DNA of 41,114 bases from an uncultured Clostridia bacterium (GTDB lineage: Bacteria > Bacillota > Clostridia > Christensenellales > Borkfalkiaceae): NCBI GenBank assembly GCA_947088135.1, contig CAMUFJ010000012.1, positions 1 through 41,114 of the forward strand, given 5' to 3'. The notes under the pieces were generated by a model. It searched no databases and was not told where the DNA came from. It saw only the letters and a list, made by a program, of their open reading frames with translations. Below are positions 1 to 8,122 of this stretch, piece after piece (within the stretch, counting starts at the first letter, position 1; each line of letters opens with the position of its first letter). The position numbers and the translations under genes are program-made.

Positions 1-54
1 AGCGCACGCTTCACATGCGTGAGGTCACAGGTTCGAGCCCTGTTGTCCCCACCA
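1..54 (+). tRNA. tRNA-Val (anticodon CAC), 3' part
   Basis: The window opens inside a tRNA. The anticodon stem CACGC (5-9) pairs with GCGTG (17-21) around a seven-base loop whose centre, 12-14, is CAC, which reads valine GTG codons. A five-base variable loop (22-26) follows. The T stem is ACAGG/CCTGT (27-31 and 39-43) with loop TTCGAGC. The 3' acceptor strand is 44-50, the discriminator A is at 51, and CCA (52-54) is encoded in the DNA. The acceptor 5' strand and most of the D arm lie outside the window, so identity rests on the anticodon. Confidence 0.93.
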
Positions 55-94
55 AAATAAAAGAAACAAGCCTTGTGCTTGTTTCTTTTATTTT
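54..94. terminator. Bidirectional intrinsic terminator
   Basis: A perfect 17-bp inverted repeat (54-70 and 78-94) surrounds a seven-base loop, and both arms are AT-rich on their outer ends. On the plus strand it starts at the last base of the tRNA and can end that transcript. On the minus strand it can end the radC-to-GH13 operon. Confidence 0.8.
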
Positions 95-120
95 GAAGAA
101 GAAAGCGGGATCGGCTTGCC

Positions 121-171
121 GTCCCCCTCCCTCTACTTCGCGCCGCCCTCGGCTTCCCCCCAAGGGGAAGC
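121..171 (-). repeat. REP-like GC-rich intergenic element
   Basis: Between the terminator and the GH13 stop codon is a GC-rich block. It contains a perfect 8-bp hairpin (GCTTCCCC at 152-159, GGGGAAGC at 164-171) followed, on the minus strand, by a purine-rich stretch with a short GGCGCGAAG core. The layout resembles dispersed intergenic elements of gut Clostridia (G/C hairpin, variable core, GAGGG tail). Only this copy is visible here, so repeat status is an inference. Confidence 0.35.
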
Positions 172-184
172 TAAGAAGCACATT

Positions 185-1498
185 TTATAACCTCATTAGC
201 ACCCGAGAGGAATGGGGAGGCAAGGAAACGCAATTAAGCGGCATCTCCTCGTTTGTAAGCAGATCGCGCGCCGTGCCGCCGCCCAGATTGAGCGTAACGG
301 GCGCGTCGGCAATATTGAAAGCGGCAATGACCCGCTCCCCGTCTTTGCATCGCTCGAAAGCGCAATTTGTATTTGCAAGCGCAACTTTATTATAACTGCC
401 GTAGCACAGTGCGCGGCTGTTTTTTCTAATTTGCGCAAACGCGCGAACGTGTGCAGAAATTTCGGGGCGCGCGGTTTTGTCGATCTCGTCGATACAAGGG
501 CGCAGGCGGTAATCGTTGTCCGATTTATCCCCTTCCGCGCCGAATTCCGAACCGTAATACACGCATGGTATCCCCGGGATCGTAAATAACAACGTATAGA
601 GCGGGAGCAAATTCCGTTTGTCTTGAAGCGCGGTGAATACGCGCAGAACGTCGTGGTTATCCAAAAAGTTCAATAACCTTTTGCCCGTGTAGAGCGCCCA
701 AGGCTGTGACGAAAACAAACGGGTGAGCGAGTGTTCGATTTCGAATAAATTGTTCGAATTGAACGCGGAAACCATGCCCTTATAGCATTCGTAATTGGTC
801 ACGGAATCCAGCCGTTCGGGACACAAATTTTGCGCGAAATTACCGCAGTGGATCACTTCCCCCACCAAAAAGAAATCCTGCCGTTTCTCGCGGACGGTGG
901 CGCGAAGCATCTCCATAAACCAAGGCGGGAGCGAATAGCAAACGTCAAGCCGCAAGCCGTCTATCCCGAATTCGTCGATCCAAAACCGCACCGCGTCCAT
1001 TAAATAGCGTTGCAAATCGCAGTTTTCGAGCCGCAATTTAACGAGCTCGGCGTGCCCCTCCCAATTATCGTAAGCAAACCCGTCGTGATAGGGAGAATCG
1101 CCTGCAAAGTTGATTTGGAACCAAAAGCGGTAATCCGTCCCCTCGCGCTTCTCGCGCACCTCTTTAAAGGGCATAAACTCCCGCCCCGTATGGTGAAAAA
1201 CGCCGTCGAGCACGACGCGGATTCCCTCCGCATGAAATTTCTCCACGAGCGATTTGAACTCCTCGTTTGTGCCGAGCCGTCTATCCACCCGAAAGAAATC
1301 CACCGTGTCGTAACCGTGCCGTTCGCTCTCGAAAAGCGGGTTGAGAATGACAGCCGTAACGCCGAGTTCTTTCAATCGCGGAATTTCCGCTTCGATTTTT
1401 CCCAAACGGTGGGAAATCCCCCCAAAATCGTTTACCCGCTCGGCTCCGCAGAAGCCAAGCGGGTAAATTTGATAAAAAACACCTTCGTCGAACCACAT
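185..1498 (-). CDS. GH13 family alpha-glucosidase / cyclomaltodextrinase-like enzyme
   Basis: This is a 437-residue glycoside hydrolase family 13 protein that should cleave alpha-glucosidic bonds in maltodextrins or related glucans. The (beta/alpha)8 motifs appear in order: region I DGVFHH (98-103, with His where Asn is usual), region II GLRLD with nucleophile Asp185, region III GEVIH with acid/base Glu214, and region IV FLDNHD with Asp283. There is no signal peptide and no N-terminal CBM34-type module, so it is shorter than typical neopullulanases and likely cytoplasmic. GAGGAG precedes the ATG. It starts 10 bases after the response regulator stop, so it is the last gene of that operon. Exact substrate (maltodextrin, cyclodextrin, trehalose) cannot be decided. 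Confidence 0.88.
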   Translation of the reverse strand: MWFDEGVFYQIYPLGFCGAERVNDFGGISHRLGKIEAEIPRLKELGVTAVILNPLFESERHGYDTVDFFRVDRRLGTNEEFKSLVEKFHAEGIRVVLDGVFHHTGREFMPFKEVREKREGTDYRFWFQINFAGDSPYHDGFAYDNWEGHAELVKLRLENCDLQRYLMDAVRFWIDEFGIDGLRLDVCYSLPPWFMEMLRATVREKRQDFFLVGEVIHCGNFAQNLCPERLDSVTNYECYKGMVSAFNSNNLFEIEHSLTRLFSSQPWALYTGKRLLNFLDNHDVLRVFTALQDKRNLLPLYTLLFTIPGIPCVYYGSEFGAEGDKSDNDYRLRPCIDEIDKTARPEISAHVRAFAQIRKNSRALCYGSYNKVALANTNCAFERCKDGERVIAAFNIADAPVTLNLGGGTARDLLTNEEMPLNCVSLPPHSSRVLMRL

Positions 1499-1508
1499 AA
1501 AATACTCC

Positions 1509-2153
1509 TCAGCGAAGCGCCGCTTTCATTTTCTCCGCCGCTTGCGTACGCCCCGAACAACCCAACTTTTCGTATATCGTGGAAATGTAGTTGCGCGCCG
1601 TGCCGTCGGTGAGTTTGAGCGCGGTCGCCACCTGTTTGTTGGTGAACCCCTCGTAAATCATGAGCGCGATCTCCGTTTCGCGGTCGGAAAATCCGAACGC
1701 GCGCTTTAATTTGATTTCGCGGTCGTTGCTCACGAGCCGAGCCGCGTCGGCAATGCGCTTTGCGATTTTCGCAGGCAAAATGGTGTCGCCCGCGTACGCG
1801 TTTTTCACCGCGTCGATGAGCGCGGCGGAAGAAGTGTCTTTTAAAAGGTATCCGCTCGCGCCGTTGTTGATCGCGTTCAATATATATTCGCTGTCGTCGA
1901 ACGTGGTAAGAATGACCACCTTGATATCGGGGTGGCGGCGTTTGATTTCCTGCGTGGCGATCACGCCGTTCATGTTGGGCATACGGATATCCATCAGCAC
2001 CACGTCGGGATGAGCGGACTCCACCAATTCGAGCGCGGAAAAACCGTCCTGCGCGATTCCCACGACCTCGATCTCCCCGCTCGAAGAGAGCAACCCCGCA
2101 ATGCCGTCCGCCAAAATAGATTGATCGTCCGCAAGCAACACCTTGATTTTCAT
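1509..2153 (-). CDS. NarL/LuxR-family response regulator
   Basis: This 214-residue two-component response regulator has an N-terminal receiver domain (about 1-120) with acidic residues Asp9/Asp10, phosphoacceptor Asp55 in VVLMDIRMP, and the conserved Lys in the YLLKD segment. The C-terminal LuxR-type helix-turn-helix (about 150-205) carries FSDRETEIALMIYEG and NKQVATAL, the usual DNA-contact segment. It is separated from the upstream kinase gene by 14 bases, so the two should form a phosphorelay pair. The neighbouring GH13 gene in the same transcript suggests a link to carbohydrate or envelope state, but nothing in the sequence names the signal. Confidence 0.92.
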   Translation of the reverse strand: MKIKVLLADDQSILADGIAGLLSSSGEIEVVGIAQDGFSALELVESAHPDVVLMDIRMPNMNGVIATQEIKRRHPDIKVVILTTFDDSEYILNAINNGASGYLLKDTSSAALIDAVKNAYAGDTILPAKIAKRIADAARLVSNDREIKLKRAFGFSDRETEIALMIYEGFTNKQVATALKLTDGTARNYISTIYEKLGCSGRTQAAEKMKAALR

Positions 2154-2167
2154 GACCCCCGTTCTCC

Positions 2168-3403
2168 TTACCGTTTATCCTTATTTTCCGACAAATCCGC
2201 AGGAAGCGTGATATGCACCTCGAACCCTTCGTCCGCGTCGCCGTCGAATTTCACCTTTCCGCCCATCATTTCCGCGCGTTTGCGCATTCCCGCAAGCCCG
2301 AAGCCCTCTCGAAAACTCTTTTTATCGAACCCCGAACCGTTGTCGGAAAGCAAAAAATTCACCTTTCTCCCCTGCTGACGCAACTCGAACCAAAACGCCG
2401 TAGCCCCGCCGTGACGCAAGCCGTTGGATATCCCCTCTTTAAGCGCGTTGGTGAAAAACCGCCGTTTCGCCTCGCAAAGAGATACGTCCTCGATTTCGTA
2501 ACGAACGGTGATGTCCGTCCCGTCCGTAGAATCGTGTATAACGCCCAAGAGCATATCACGTACCGAACCCGCTTCGAGGGTGCCCGAAAGCAGATGTACG
2601 CTCTCGCGCAGTTCCTCCAAGGCGTTTTTTGCCTGTAAGTTCGCCGCGGTGATCCGCCGCTTCGCCTCTATGGGATCGGACTCGAACATGACCCGCGCGG
2701 CTTCCGTCTGCATGATGACGGTGGTAATGGAATGCCCCGCAGTGTCGTGAATGTCCTTTGCGATACGCTGGCGTTCTTCGAGCGCGGTGATCTCCTGCAA
2801 CTCGTTATACGCTTCTTTTAGTTTTGCGTTGCTTTCGTTTACGTCGTCAAACGCCTTGGTTATTTCCCTGTTTTTCAAATAGATTTGTACGGTAAAGTTA
2901 AAAATCAGGAAATGAAACGCCATTAAAATCAAGTCGTTCACGCCCTTGGAGATGATATTGCCGATGTTTACCGTTTCCCCGCGCAGAGCATTGGTGACGG
3001 CAAACGCAGCAATGAAAAGCGCCGCGCTCGCGACCCCCATCGCAATATTGACCGCCATGTTCTTGGCGTTCAAGTAGAATTCCGACAAAACGACGATATA
3101 CAGTGTGGAAGTGAGCTGTCCGTCCGTGAACACGGTGAGCAGGATCAAGAGTACCGAATCCACCACGTAGCAGGGAATTTTAGCGGTGAACGACTTCGCG
3201 ACCCAAATTTTTAAGACGTTTTCCACCGTAAGCACCGCCACGGCGGGCAATGCAACGTACCAGGAATAGATTCCCCACGGCGTTACGCGCGAAGTCCAAT
3301 TCGTAACCAAAATCATGATTTCCACGAACAGAAGCAAACAAAAAATGATCACTTTCCCGAAGCGGAAAATGCGGGGGGTGTCAGCCTGTTGTTTTTCGCT
3401 CAT
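2168..3403 (-). CDS. Sensor histidine kinase (HisKA_3 / NarX-DesK type)
   Basis: This membrane sensor kinase has 411 residues. About five to six hydrophobic segments fill residues 15-175, with almost no extracytoplasmic domain, so it may sense a membrane-associated or intramembrane cue. A short coiled stretch (180-210) leads to the HisKA_3 dimerisation domain with ERQRIAKDIHD, phosphorylated His219. The C-terminal ATPase domain shows an N box (EGISNGLRHGG), DNGSGF and a GFGLAGMRKRAEMMGG segment. Its ATG overlaps the radC stop by four bases (ATGA), implying translational coupling. It is paired with the response regulator directly downstream. Confidence 0.92.
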   Translation of the reverse strand: MSEKQQADTPRIFRFGKVIIFCLLLFVEIMILVTNWTSRVTPWGIYSWYVALPAVAVLTVENVLKIWVAKSFTAKIPCYVVDSVLLILLTVFTDGQLTSTLYIVVLSEFYLNAKNMAVNIAMGVASAALFIAAFAVTNALRGETVNIGNIISKGVNDLILMAFHFLIFNFTVQIYLKNREITKAFDDVNESNAKLKEAYNELQEITALEERQRIAKDIHDTAGHSITTVIMQTEAARVMFESDPIEAKRRITAANLQAKNALEELRESVHLLSGTLEAGSVRDMLLGVIHDSTDGTDITVRYEIEDVSLCEAKRRFFTNALKEGISNGLRHGGATAFWFELRQQGRKVNFLLSDNGSGFDKKSFREGFGLAGMRKRAEMMGGKVKFDGDADEGFEVHITLPADLSENKDKR

Positions 3404-4116
3404 GAGCCTCTCGTACCCCCTAACAGTTTATTCATGTTGTAATTTCTGCGGATATCCTCCATCTTCCCCGCGCGGAAATAGCTGTACACGCCGTCCGTGC
3501 CCACGATCAGATGGTCGTAAAATTTAACGTTGTTCATCGAGCACATTACCATGAGCTGTGCCGTGAACCGCTCGTCTTCCGCCGAAGGACGGCAAACGCC
3601 GTCGGGATGATTGTGCGCGACTACGATCCCGCTTGGGGAAACGGCAGCCATATAGCGGTTGAATTCCTCCGCGCGCACCTGTACCGAGCTTACGCTATCC
3701 GAAGTAAAACGCCTGCTGCACTTAACCCGTTCGCTCCCGTCCAAGCAAAAAATTTCGATCACTTCCTGTCTGAGCGGACGAAAGCTCTTGGAAACGTATT
3801 CGGAAAAGGACTGCAAATTGAACCTGATGGGATAGGCGTCATTCTCCTTGTCGGCGCGGGCGTAAAGAAGCCCCACGCAACGCAGATACGCCGCCACTTC
3901 GGGCCCCACTCCCGACACGCTTTTGAGTTGCTGAGCGGTAGCCTGCAATACTCCCCGAAGAGAGCCGAACGTATCGATGAGCGCGTGCGCGATACCGTTT
4001 GTGTTTTTGCGCGGAATGGCGTTAAATAACAGGATTTCCATGAGTTCATGGTCCTGCAAAGTTTGCTCTCCGCCCTCCAATCGTTGCAATATCCGCTGTC
4101 TATGCCCCTCGTGCAT
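3400..4116 (-). CDS. radC: RadC-like JAB-domain protein
   Basis: This 238-residue member of the RadC/MPN(+) family has an N-terminal helix-hairpin-helix-like region (SVSGVGPEVA, 67-76). A C-terminal JAB domain follows, with metal motif His168-x-His170 in VAHNHPDG and Asp181 in PSAEDER. RadC proteins were named for DNA repair, but their biochemical role is unsettled. The family's usual HNHPSG reads HNHPDG here. The gene heads a four-gene operon with a kinase, response regulator and amylase, an unusual setting, since radC more often sits beside maf, mreBCD or mobile elements. The start is supported by GGATAGGGA and AGGAGA upstream of ATG. Confidence 0.88.
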   Translation of the reverse strand: MHEGHRQRILQRLEGGEQTLQDHELMEILLFNAIPRKNTNGIAHALIDTFGSLRGVLQATAQQLKSVSGVGPEVAAYLRCVGLLYARADKENDAYPIRFNLQSFSEYVSKSFRPLRQEVIEIFCLDGSERVKCSRRFTSDSVSSVQVRAEEFNRYMAAVSPSGIVVAHNHPDGVCRPSAEDERFTAQLMVMCSMNNVKFYDHLIVGTDGVYSYFRAGKMEDIRRNYNMNKLLGGTRGS

Positions 4117-4183
4117 GATGATCCCTATCCGTTTCTCCTACCCGTAGCTTACCCCTTCCCTTTCGGGAAGCAGTCTTTTCGTT

Positions 4184-4212
4184 ATTATAACATATTTTAC
4201 AAAACTTTGCAC
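4184..4212 (-). promoter_or_regulatory. Promoter of the radC operon
   Basis: On the minus strand a consensus -10 TATAAT (4184-4189) is preceded by TG plus one base, an extended -10. The -35 is weak (GTGCAA-like). The expected transcript has a leader of about 60 bases that starts near a CTTCCC/GGGAAG hairpin (4154-4169). The -10 lies in a 20-bp block (4181-4200) that recurs almost exactly at the helD promoter. Confidence 0.6.
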
Positions 4213-4255
4213 GGTTTTCGGATAAATTTTCAACGAATTTTCAAATTCGGCATAC

Positions 4256-4293
4256 AAAAAAAATCGGAGTACTGCAAAAAATGCAATACCCCG
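4256..4293 (-). terminator. Intrinsic terminator of the small membrane protein gene
   Basis: On the minus strand a 12-bp stem with two G-U pairs (plus-strand 4265-4276 and 4282-4293) encloses a five-base loop. It is followed by A plus eight Ts. It lies 23 bases after the stop at 4316. Confidence 0.85.
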
Positions 4294-4315
4294 AAAAAAT
4301 CAAACTGTTTCTGCG

Positions 4316-4630
4316 TTAAATAAATCCGAGTACGATACCGACAATGAACAGCACGATCGCGATCACGAAAATGATGAACCAAGCCGATTTCTTACCCTTG
4401 CTCGCCGCGAAGCCGTAAGCCGCAAGACCGACGCCGATGAGGAACGCGATCCGTTCGATCGTCGCCAAAACCGTAAAGAGCCGACCGCTTACTTCGACGC
4501 CGCAAACGGGAAGCAGATTGTTGATGAATACGAACAAGGCCCCAATGACGAGCGCGATGTAGCAGCAGATCTTGATTACGTCGTAACGCGTAACGCCGCC
4601 GTTGTTCCTTTTCCGATTGTTATTTGCCAT
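4316..4630 (-). CDS. Small hypothetical membrane protein
   Basis: This 104-residue protein is not assigned to a family. A polar N-terminus (MANNNRKRNNGG) is followed by three predicted membrane helices: about 21-39, 52-76 and 84-104. Short loops include a Cys-containing turn (LPVCGVEVSG) and a basic SKGKKS segment between helices 2 and 3. The reading frame extends three codons upstream to GTG, but AGGAAGGTG lies six bases before the internal ATG at 4630, so that start is preferred. It has its own consensus promoter and terminator, so it is a single-gene unit. A small membrane-stress or envelope role is possible but unsupported. Confidence 0.75.
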   Translation of the reverse strand: MANNNRKRNNGGVTRYDVIKICCYIALVIGALFVFINNLLPVCGVEVSGRLFTVLATIERIAFLIGVGLAAYGFAASKGKKSAWFIIFVIAIVLFIVGIVLGFI

Positions 4631-4662
4631 AAAAAACACCTTCCTTTTTTATTTTCGCAAGC

Positions 4663-4691
4663 ATTATAGCACGAATTATTGCACTCGTCAA
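4663..4691 (-). promoter_or_regulatory. Promoter of the small membrane protein gene
   Basis: TTGACG (-35, 4686-4691), a 17-bp spacer and TATAAT (-10, 4663-4668) on the minus strand. It lies just past the rluD stop, and no clear hairpin terminator separates the two, so some readthrough from rluD is possible. Confidence 0.85.
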
Positions 4692-4723
4692 GAAATATAA
4701 CAAAAAAACAAAAAAATTTCGAA

Positions 4724-5644
4724 TCAGTTCTTATACGATTCCGTCTTATCCAAGACGTCGAGAACGCGCCTGAAATAGTCGGGGATCGGCGCGAAAAATT
4801 CCATTCTCTCCCCCGTCCGCGGATGCGTGAGCTCCAAACGGTAGGCGTGCAAGAGCTGTCCGTCCAACTGAAAACGCTGTTTTTTGTAGCCGTAAGTCAA
4901 ATCGCCCGTCACGGGATGACCGAGATGTTTTGCATGGACGCGGATTTGGTGCGTGCGCCCCGTCTGCAACGAAAAGCGCACGAGCGTATGATTTTGAAAG
5001 CGTTTTTCCACCGCAAAATCGGTTACGGCGCGCCGCCCCGTGCCCGCAGGCACGACCGCCATGCGCAGACGGTCCTTAGGGTCGCGACCGATATCGGTCG
5101 CGACTTGTCCCTTTTCTTGCGACAGCACCCCTTCGAGCAGGGCGAGATATTCCCGCTTGCAGGTCTTTTCGGCAATTTGCTTCGAAAGGGAAAGATGCGC
5201 CGTATCGTTTTTGGCGACGACCAAGAGCCCCGAAGTATCCTTATCGATGCGGTGTACGATGCCGGGGCGAAGCTCGCCGTTGATTCCGCTTAAACTGTCG
5301 AGGCGGTATAAAAGCGCGTTGACGAGCGTCCCCTCGTAGTTGCCCGCACCCGCGTGAACGGTCATGCCCTGCGGTTTGTTGATAACGGCAAGATCGCCGT
5401 CCTCGTACACGATATCGAGCGGGATATCTTCCGCCTTGGCGGCAATGGGAACGGGATCGGGAACGGTGAGCTCGACCTCCTCTCCCGCGCGAAGCGTCTG
5501 CCCCGCCCGCGCGGGCTTCCCCGCTACGGTTACGAAGCCCTTTTCGCAGAGCTTTTTGATATTCGAACGGGTCAGCCCCGCCCGCTCGCTCAAAAATAAA
5601 TCGACGCGGCAGGGCGAATCCGCAACATAGCGAGAGGAAGTCAT
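4724..5644 (-). CDS. rluD: RluD-family 23S rRNA pseudouridine synthase
   Basis: This 306-residue enzyme converts specific uridines of large-subunit rRNA to pseudouridine. An N-terminal S4 RNA-binding domain (about 10-75; RVDLFLSERAGLTRSNIKKL) precedes the RluA-type catalytic domain. That domain has the HRIDKDTSGLLVVAKN motif with its catalytic Asp, and the C-terminal QTGRTHQIRVH signature. The open frame runs much farther upstream, but that part overlaps lspA in another frame. The ATG at 5644 overlaps the lspA stop as ATGA and gives the family length. The lspA-rluD pairing is common in Bacillota. The exact target uridine cannot be told from sequence. Confidence 0.9.
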   Translation of the reverse strand: MTSSRYVADSPCRVDLFLSERAGLTRSNIKKLCEKGFVTVAGKPARAGQTLRAGEEVELTVPDPVPIAAKAEDIPLDIVYEDGDLAVINKPQGMTVHAGAGNYEGTLVNALLYRLDSLSGINGELRPGIVHRIDKDTSGLLVVAKNDTAHLSLSKQIAEKTCKREYLALLEGVLSQEKGQVATDIGRDPKDRLRMAVVPAGTGRRAVTDFAVEKRFQNHTLVRFSLQTGRTHQIRVHAKHLGHPVTGDLTYGYKKQRFQLDGQLLHAYRLELTHPRTGERMEFFAPIPDYFRRVLDVLDKTESYKN

Positions 5645-6192
5645 TTCTTCGCTTTTTTCGCCTTTTTTTCTCGGCGAAGTTCCTCTTCCAGTTTGGATTC
5701 TTCCCGCCATTTCTTGGTGAGCGGGAACGCCGCCTCTTTGCCGATAAACAAAATAATGAAGATGAGCGCGATCGCGCCGAGCACGATGCACATATCCGCA
5801 AAGTTGCAGGTGTAATGCGGTAACAGGAAATCGATCTCGATAAAGTCGCGCACTGCCCCGAAACAAACTCTGTCGATAAAGTTTCCGATCGCGCCCGCCT
5901 CGATCGCAGCAAGGGCAATGCGGGCGGGCGTATTGTGCTTGAAATATGTAAAAAACAGCACGACGATCCCCACCGCCATAAACGCCGTTAAAATGGTGAT
6001 CGCCAACATGGCGGGCGGATTCTCCCCGAACGTGCCCCAGGCAATGCCCGAATTCATCACGCAATCCAGACGGACGATGCCGAGAAACATATCCGGCTGA
6101 TGTACGTTAACGGCAAACGCAACCGCCTTCGACGCAAGATCGAGAAAGAGCAGTATAAGGGCGACCAGTCCGCCGACGAGCGCTATCATCAT
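5641..6192 (-). CDS. lspA: Lipoprotein signal peptidase II
   Basis: This 183-residue aspartyl protease of the inner membrane removes signal peptides from diacylglyceryl-prolipoproteins. Four hydrophobic helices are visible. The conserved DxxxK (Asp18-Lys22), the first catalytic Asp107 in GNFIDRV and the second, Asp133, in NFAD are all present; the usual FN before the second site reads CN here. A basic, lysine-rich tail (about 160-183) follows the last helix. It overlaps the upstream coiled-coil gene and downstream rluD by four bases each. With lgt in the same transcript, this cluster supplies both steps of lipoprotein maturation for the many lipoproteins encoded nearby. Confidence 0.93.
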   Translation of the reverse strand: MMIALVGGLVALILLFLDLASKAVAFAVNVHQPDMFLGIVRLDCVMNSGIAWGTFGENPPAMLAITILTAFMAVGIVVLFFTYFKHNTPARIALAAIEAGAIGNFIDRVCFGAVRDFIEIDFLLPHYTCNFADMCIVLGAIALIFIILFIGKEAAFPLTKKWREESKLEEELRREKKAKKAKK

Positions 6193-6674
6193 TCTTCATC
6201 CTCCATGAGTCCCAATTCTTTGCAAAGCTTTCCCAAATCGAGCGGTTCTTTGGGGGCGAGCACGTCGTCCATATTAAATCCGCTCTCCTCCTCCGTTTCC
6301 TCCCCGAGGGACAAGTGCAACTCGTCTACAAAGGAAGCAAACGCCGCGACGTCCTCGCCGTCGGGGTATTTTTTTAACAGCCTGTCGGAAAGCAGACGGC
6401 ACTTTTCGGCAAGAAGCACGAGCTCCCTGCGCTCGTTTTCCGCCGCCGCCGCGCTCTCCCGCTTGATGCGCTCCCCTTCCGCGACCGCCTTCACGATCGC
6501 CTCGGAAACGCTCCCGCGCTCGTTTTCAAGCTCCAACACCCGCGCGCGCAATACCCGGTTTTGTTCCTTTAACTCTTCCGTAGTATTTTTTTGAGTGGCG
6601 AGCACGTCGTCGTATTCCTCCCTGAGCCTGCTCACAAGCCTTTTTACGTCTTTTTCGGTATATAAACCAAACAC
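6189..6674 (-). CDS. Coiled-coil protein, DivIVA-like
   Basis: This 161-residue, highly charged protein has a long predicted coiled coil over about residues 6-100 (TEKDVKRLVSRLREEYDD onward; IVKAVAEGERIKRESAAAAENE), then a short acidic tail ending in LGLMEDEE. The alanine-rich heptads resemble the C-terminal part of DivIVA/GpsB proteins, but the membrane-binding N-terminal motif is not clear, so the assignment is tentative. It begins two bases after the pncB stop and its own stop overlaps lspA. A scaffold role in cell-envelope or division organisation fits the position but is inference. Confidence 0.6.
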   Translation of the reverse strand: MFGLYTEKDVKRLVSRLREEYDDVLATQKNTTEELKEQNRVLRARVLELENERGSVSEAIVKAVAEGERIKRESAAAAENERRELVLLAEKCRLLSDRLLKKYPDGEDVAAFASFVDELHLSLGEETEEESGFNMDDVLAPKEPLDLGKLCKELGLMEDEE

Positions 6675-6676
6675 CG

Positions 6677-8101
6677 CTATACTCCCTTTCCGACTATCAG
6701 TTCCCGTTTCAGGGACAACAGCTCGGCAGATAAATCTACCTTATAGATATGCGGCACGTCCTGCCGCTTATACTCTTCCCAAAAGCGTCCGCTCTCCTCC
6801 TTGAAGTACGCCGCGATTTGCGGGAGCGAAGGCGAAGGCGCAACCCGCTTCCCCTCTTCGAGGAAGGGAACCAACAGCTTGCGCGCGCGGAAGTTTTCCA
6901 CCGTCATGCGCTTTCTGCTCTCCACGGGGTGAACGAGCTCCAACGGCTTGCTCTCGTCCACAATTTCGCCCGCCCGCACGATATAGTCGGCGATTGCCTT
7001 GTCCGTGGCCCTGTCGTAAATCCTATATACTTCCTTCAAGCAAGGATTGGTGATTTTTTCTTCGGTGTCGGAAAGCTTGATTTTGGGGATCTCCCGCCCG
7101 TTCTCGTAGAGCGCGGCGAGCTTGTAAACCCCGCCGAGCGCGGGCAAATCTGCGCTCGTGATGAGCTTTGTCCCTACCCCCCAAATATCGATTTTCGCCC
7201 CCTGCGATTTCAGGGAACGGATGGAATTTTCGTCCAGATCGCCCGAGGCGCAAATGAGCGCGTCCTCGAAGCCCGCCCCGTCGAGCATCTTTCTCGCTTC
7301 CTTAGACAGGTATGCAAGATCGCCCGAATCGAGCCTGATCCCCTTAGGGGTATGCCCTTGCTCCCGCAGTTCCCGAAATACGGTAACGGCGTTGGGCACG
7401 CCGCTTTTGAGCGTATCGTAGGTATCTACCAAAAGCAGACAGTTGTCGGGAAAGCTCCTCGCGTAGGCACGGAAAGCCTCGATTTCGCTTTCAAAGCTCA
7501 TGATCCAGCTATGCGCCATCGTACCCGATACGGGAATGCCGAACTCTTTTGCGGCGTACACGTTGGAAGTGCCCACGCACCCGCCGATGATCGCCGCCCG
7601 CGCGCCGTAGATACCCGCGTCCGCGCCCTGCGCGCGCCGGAGCCCGAACTCCATGACTCCCCCTCCCGCCGCCGCGCAAATTTTTGCCGATTTGGTTGCA
7701 ATGAGCGTTTGGTGGTTGATGAAGGTGAGAAGTGCGGTTTCCGCAAGCTGCGCTTGCAACATGGGCGCTTTTACCGTAAAGATCGGCTCGTAGGGAAACA
7801 CCACTTCCCCCTCCCGCACCGCGAATACGTCGCCCGTGAAGCGGAGGGAGGCAAGACATTGCAAATAGTCCTCGGTAAAAATGCCAAGCGAGCGAAGATA
7901 AGAAATATCCTCTCCGCCGAAATGAAAGTTTTCGAGATATTCGGCGGCTTGCTCCATGCCCGCCGCAACGGAATAAGTGATGAGCTTATTGGGGCGGAAG
8001 AACACGTCGAACACCGCAGTCTGCGTATGCTTCCCCTCGGTGAAATAGCCTTGCCCCATCGTCAGTTGGTATAAATCCGTCAAGAGCGTTAAATTTCTCA
8101 T
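6677..8101 (-). CDS. pncB: Nicotinate phosphoribosyltransferase
   Basis: This 474-residue enzyme of the Preiss-Handler NAD salvage route makes nicotinate mononucleotide from nicotinate and PRPP, with ATP hydrolysis. Recognisable segments are LLTDLYQLTMGQGYF at the N-terminus, EFGLRRAQGADAG (151-163), SGTMAHSWIMSF with the phosphorylated His197, RLDSGDLAYLSKEARKML and IWGVGTKLITS near the phosphate-binding site. Length matches the Gram-positive family. It lies 21 bases after lgt in the same operon, so NAD salvage is co-transcribed with lipoprotein processing. No functional tie between the two is evident. Confidence 0.95.
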   Translation of the reverse strand: MRNLTLLTDLYQLTMGQGYFTEGKHTQTAVFDVFFRPNKLITYSVAAGMEQAAEYLENFHFGGEDISYLRSLGIFTEDYLQCLASLRFTGDVFAVREGEVVFPYEPIFTVKAPMLQAQLAETALLTFINHQTLIATKSAKICAAAGGGVMEFGLRRAQGADAGIYGARAAIIGGCVGTSNVYAAKEFGIPVSGTMAHSWIMSFESEIEAFRAYARSFPDNCLLLVDTYDTLKSGVPNAVTVFRELREQGHTPKGIRLDSGDLAYLSKEARKMLDGAGFEDALICASGDLDENSIRSLKSQGAKIDIWGVGTKLITSADLPALGGVYKLAALYENGREIPKIKLSDTEEKITNPCLKEVYRIYDRATDKAIADYIVRAGEIVDESKPLELVHPVESRKRMTVENFRARKLLVPFLEEGKRVAPSPSLPQIAAYFKEESGRFWEEYKRQDVPHIYKVDLSAELLSLKRELIVGKGV

Positions 8102-8122
8102 ATTCCCTGCTTTCAGCCGAAC

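Noticed and set aside
5645..6064. Upstream extension of the rluD frame
   Set aside because: It overlaps lspA in another frame and does not resemble any rluD N-terminus; the ATG at 5644 is coupled to the lspA stop.
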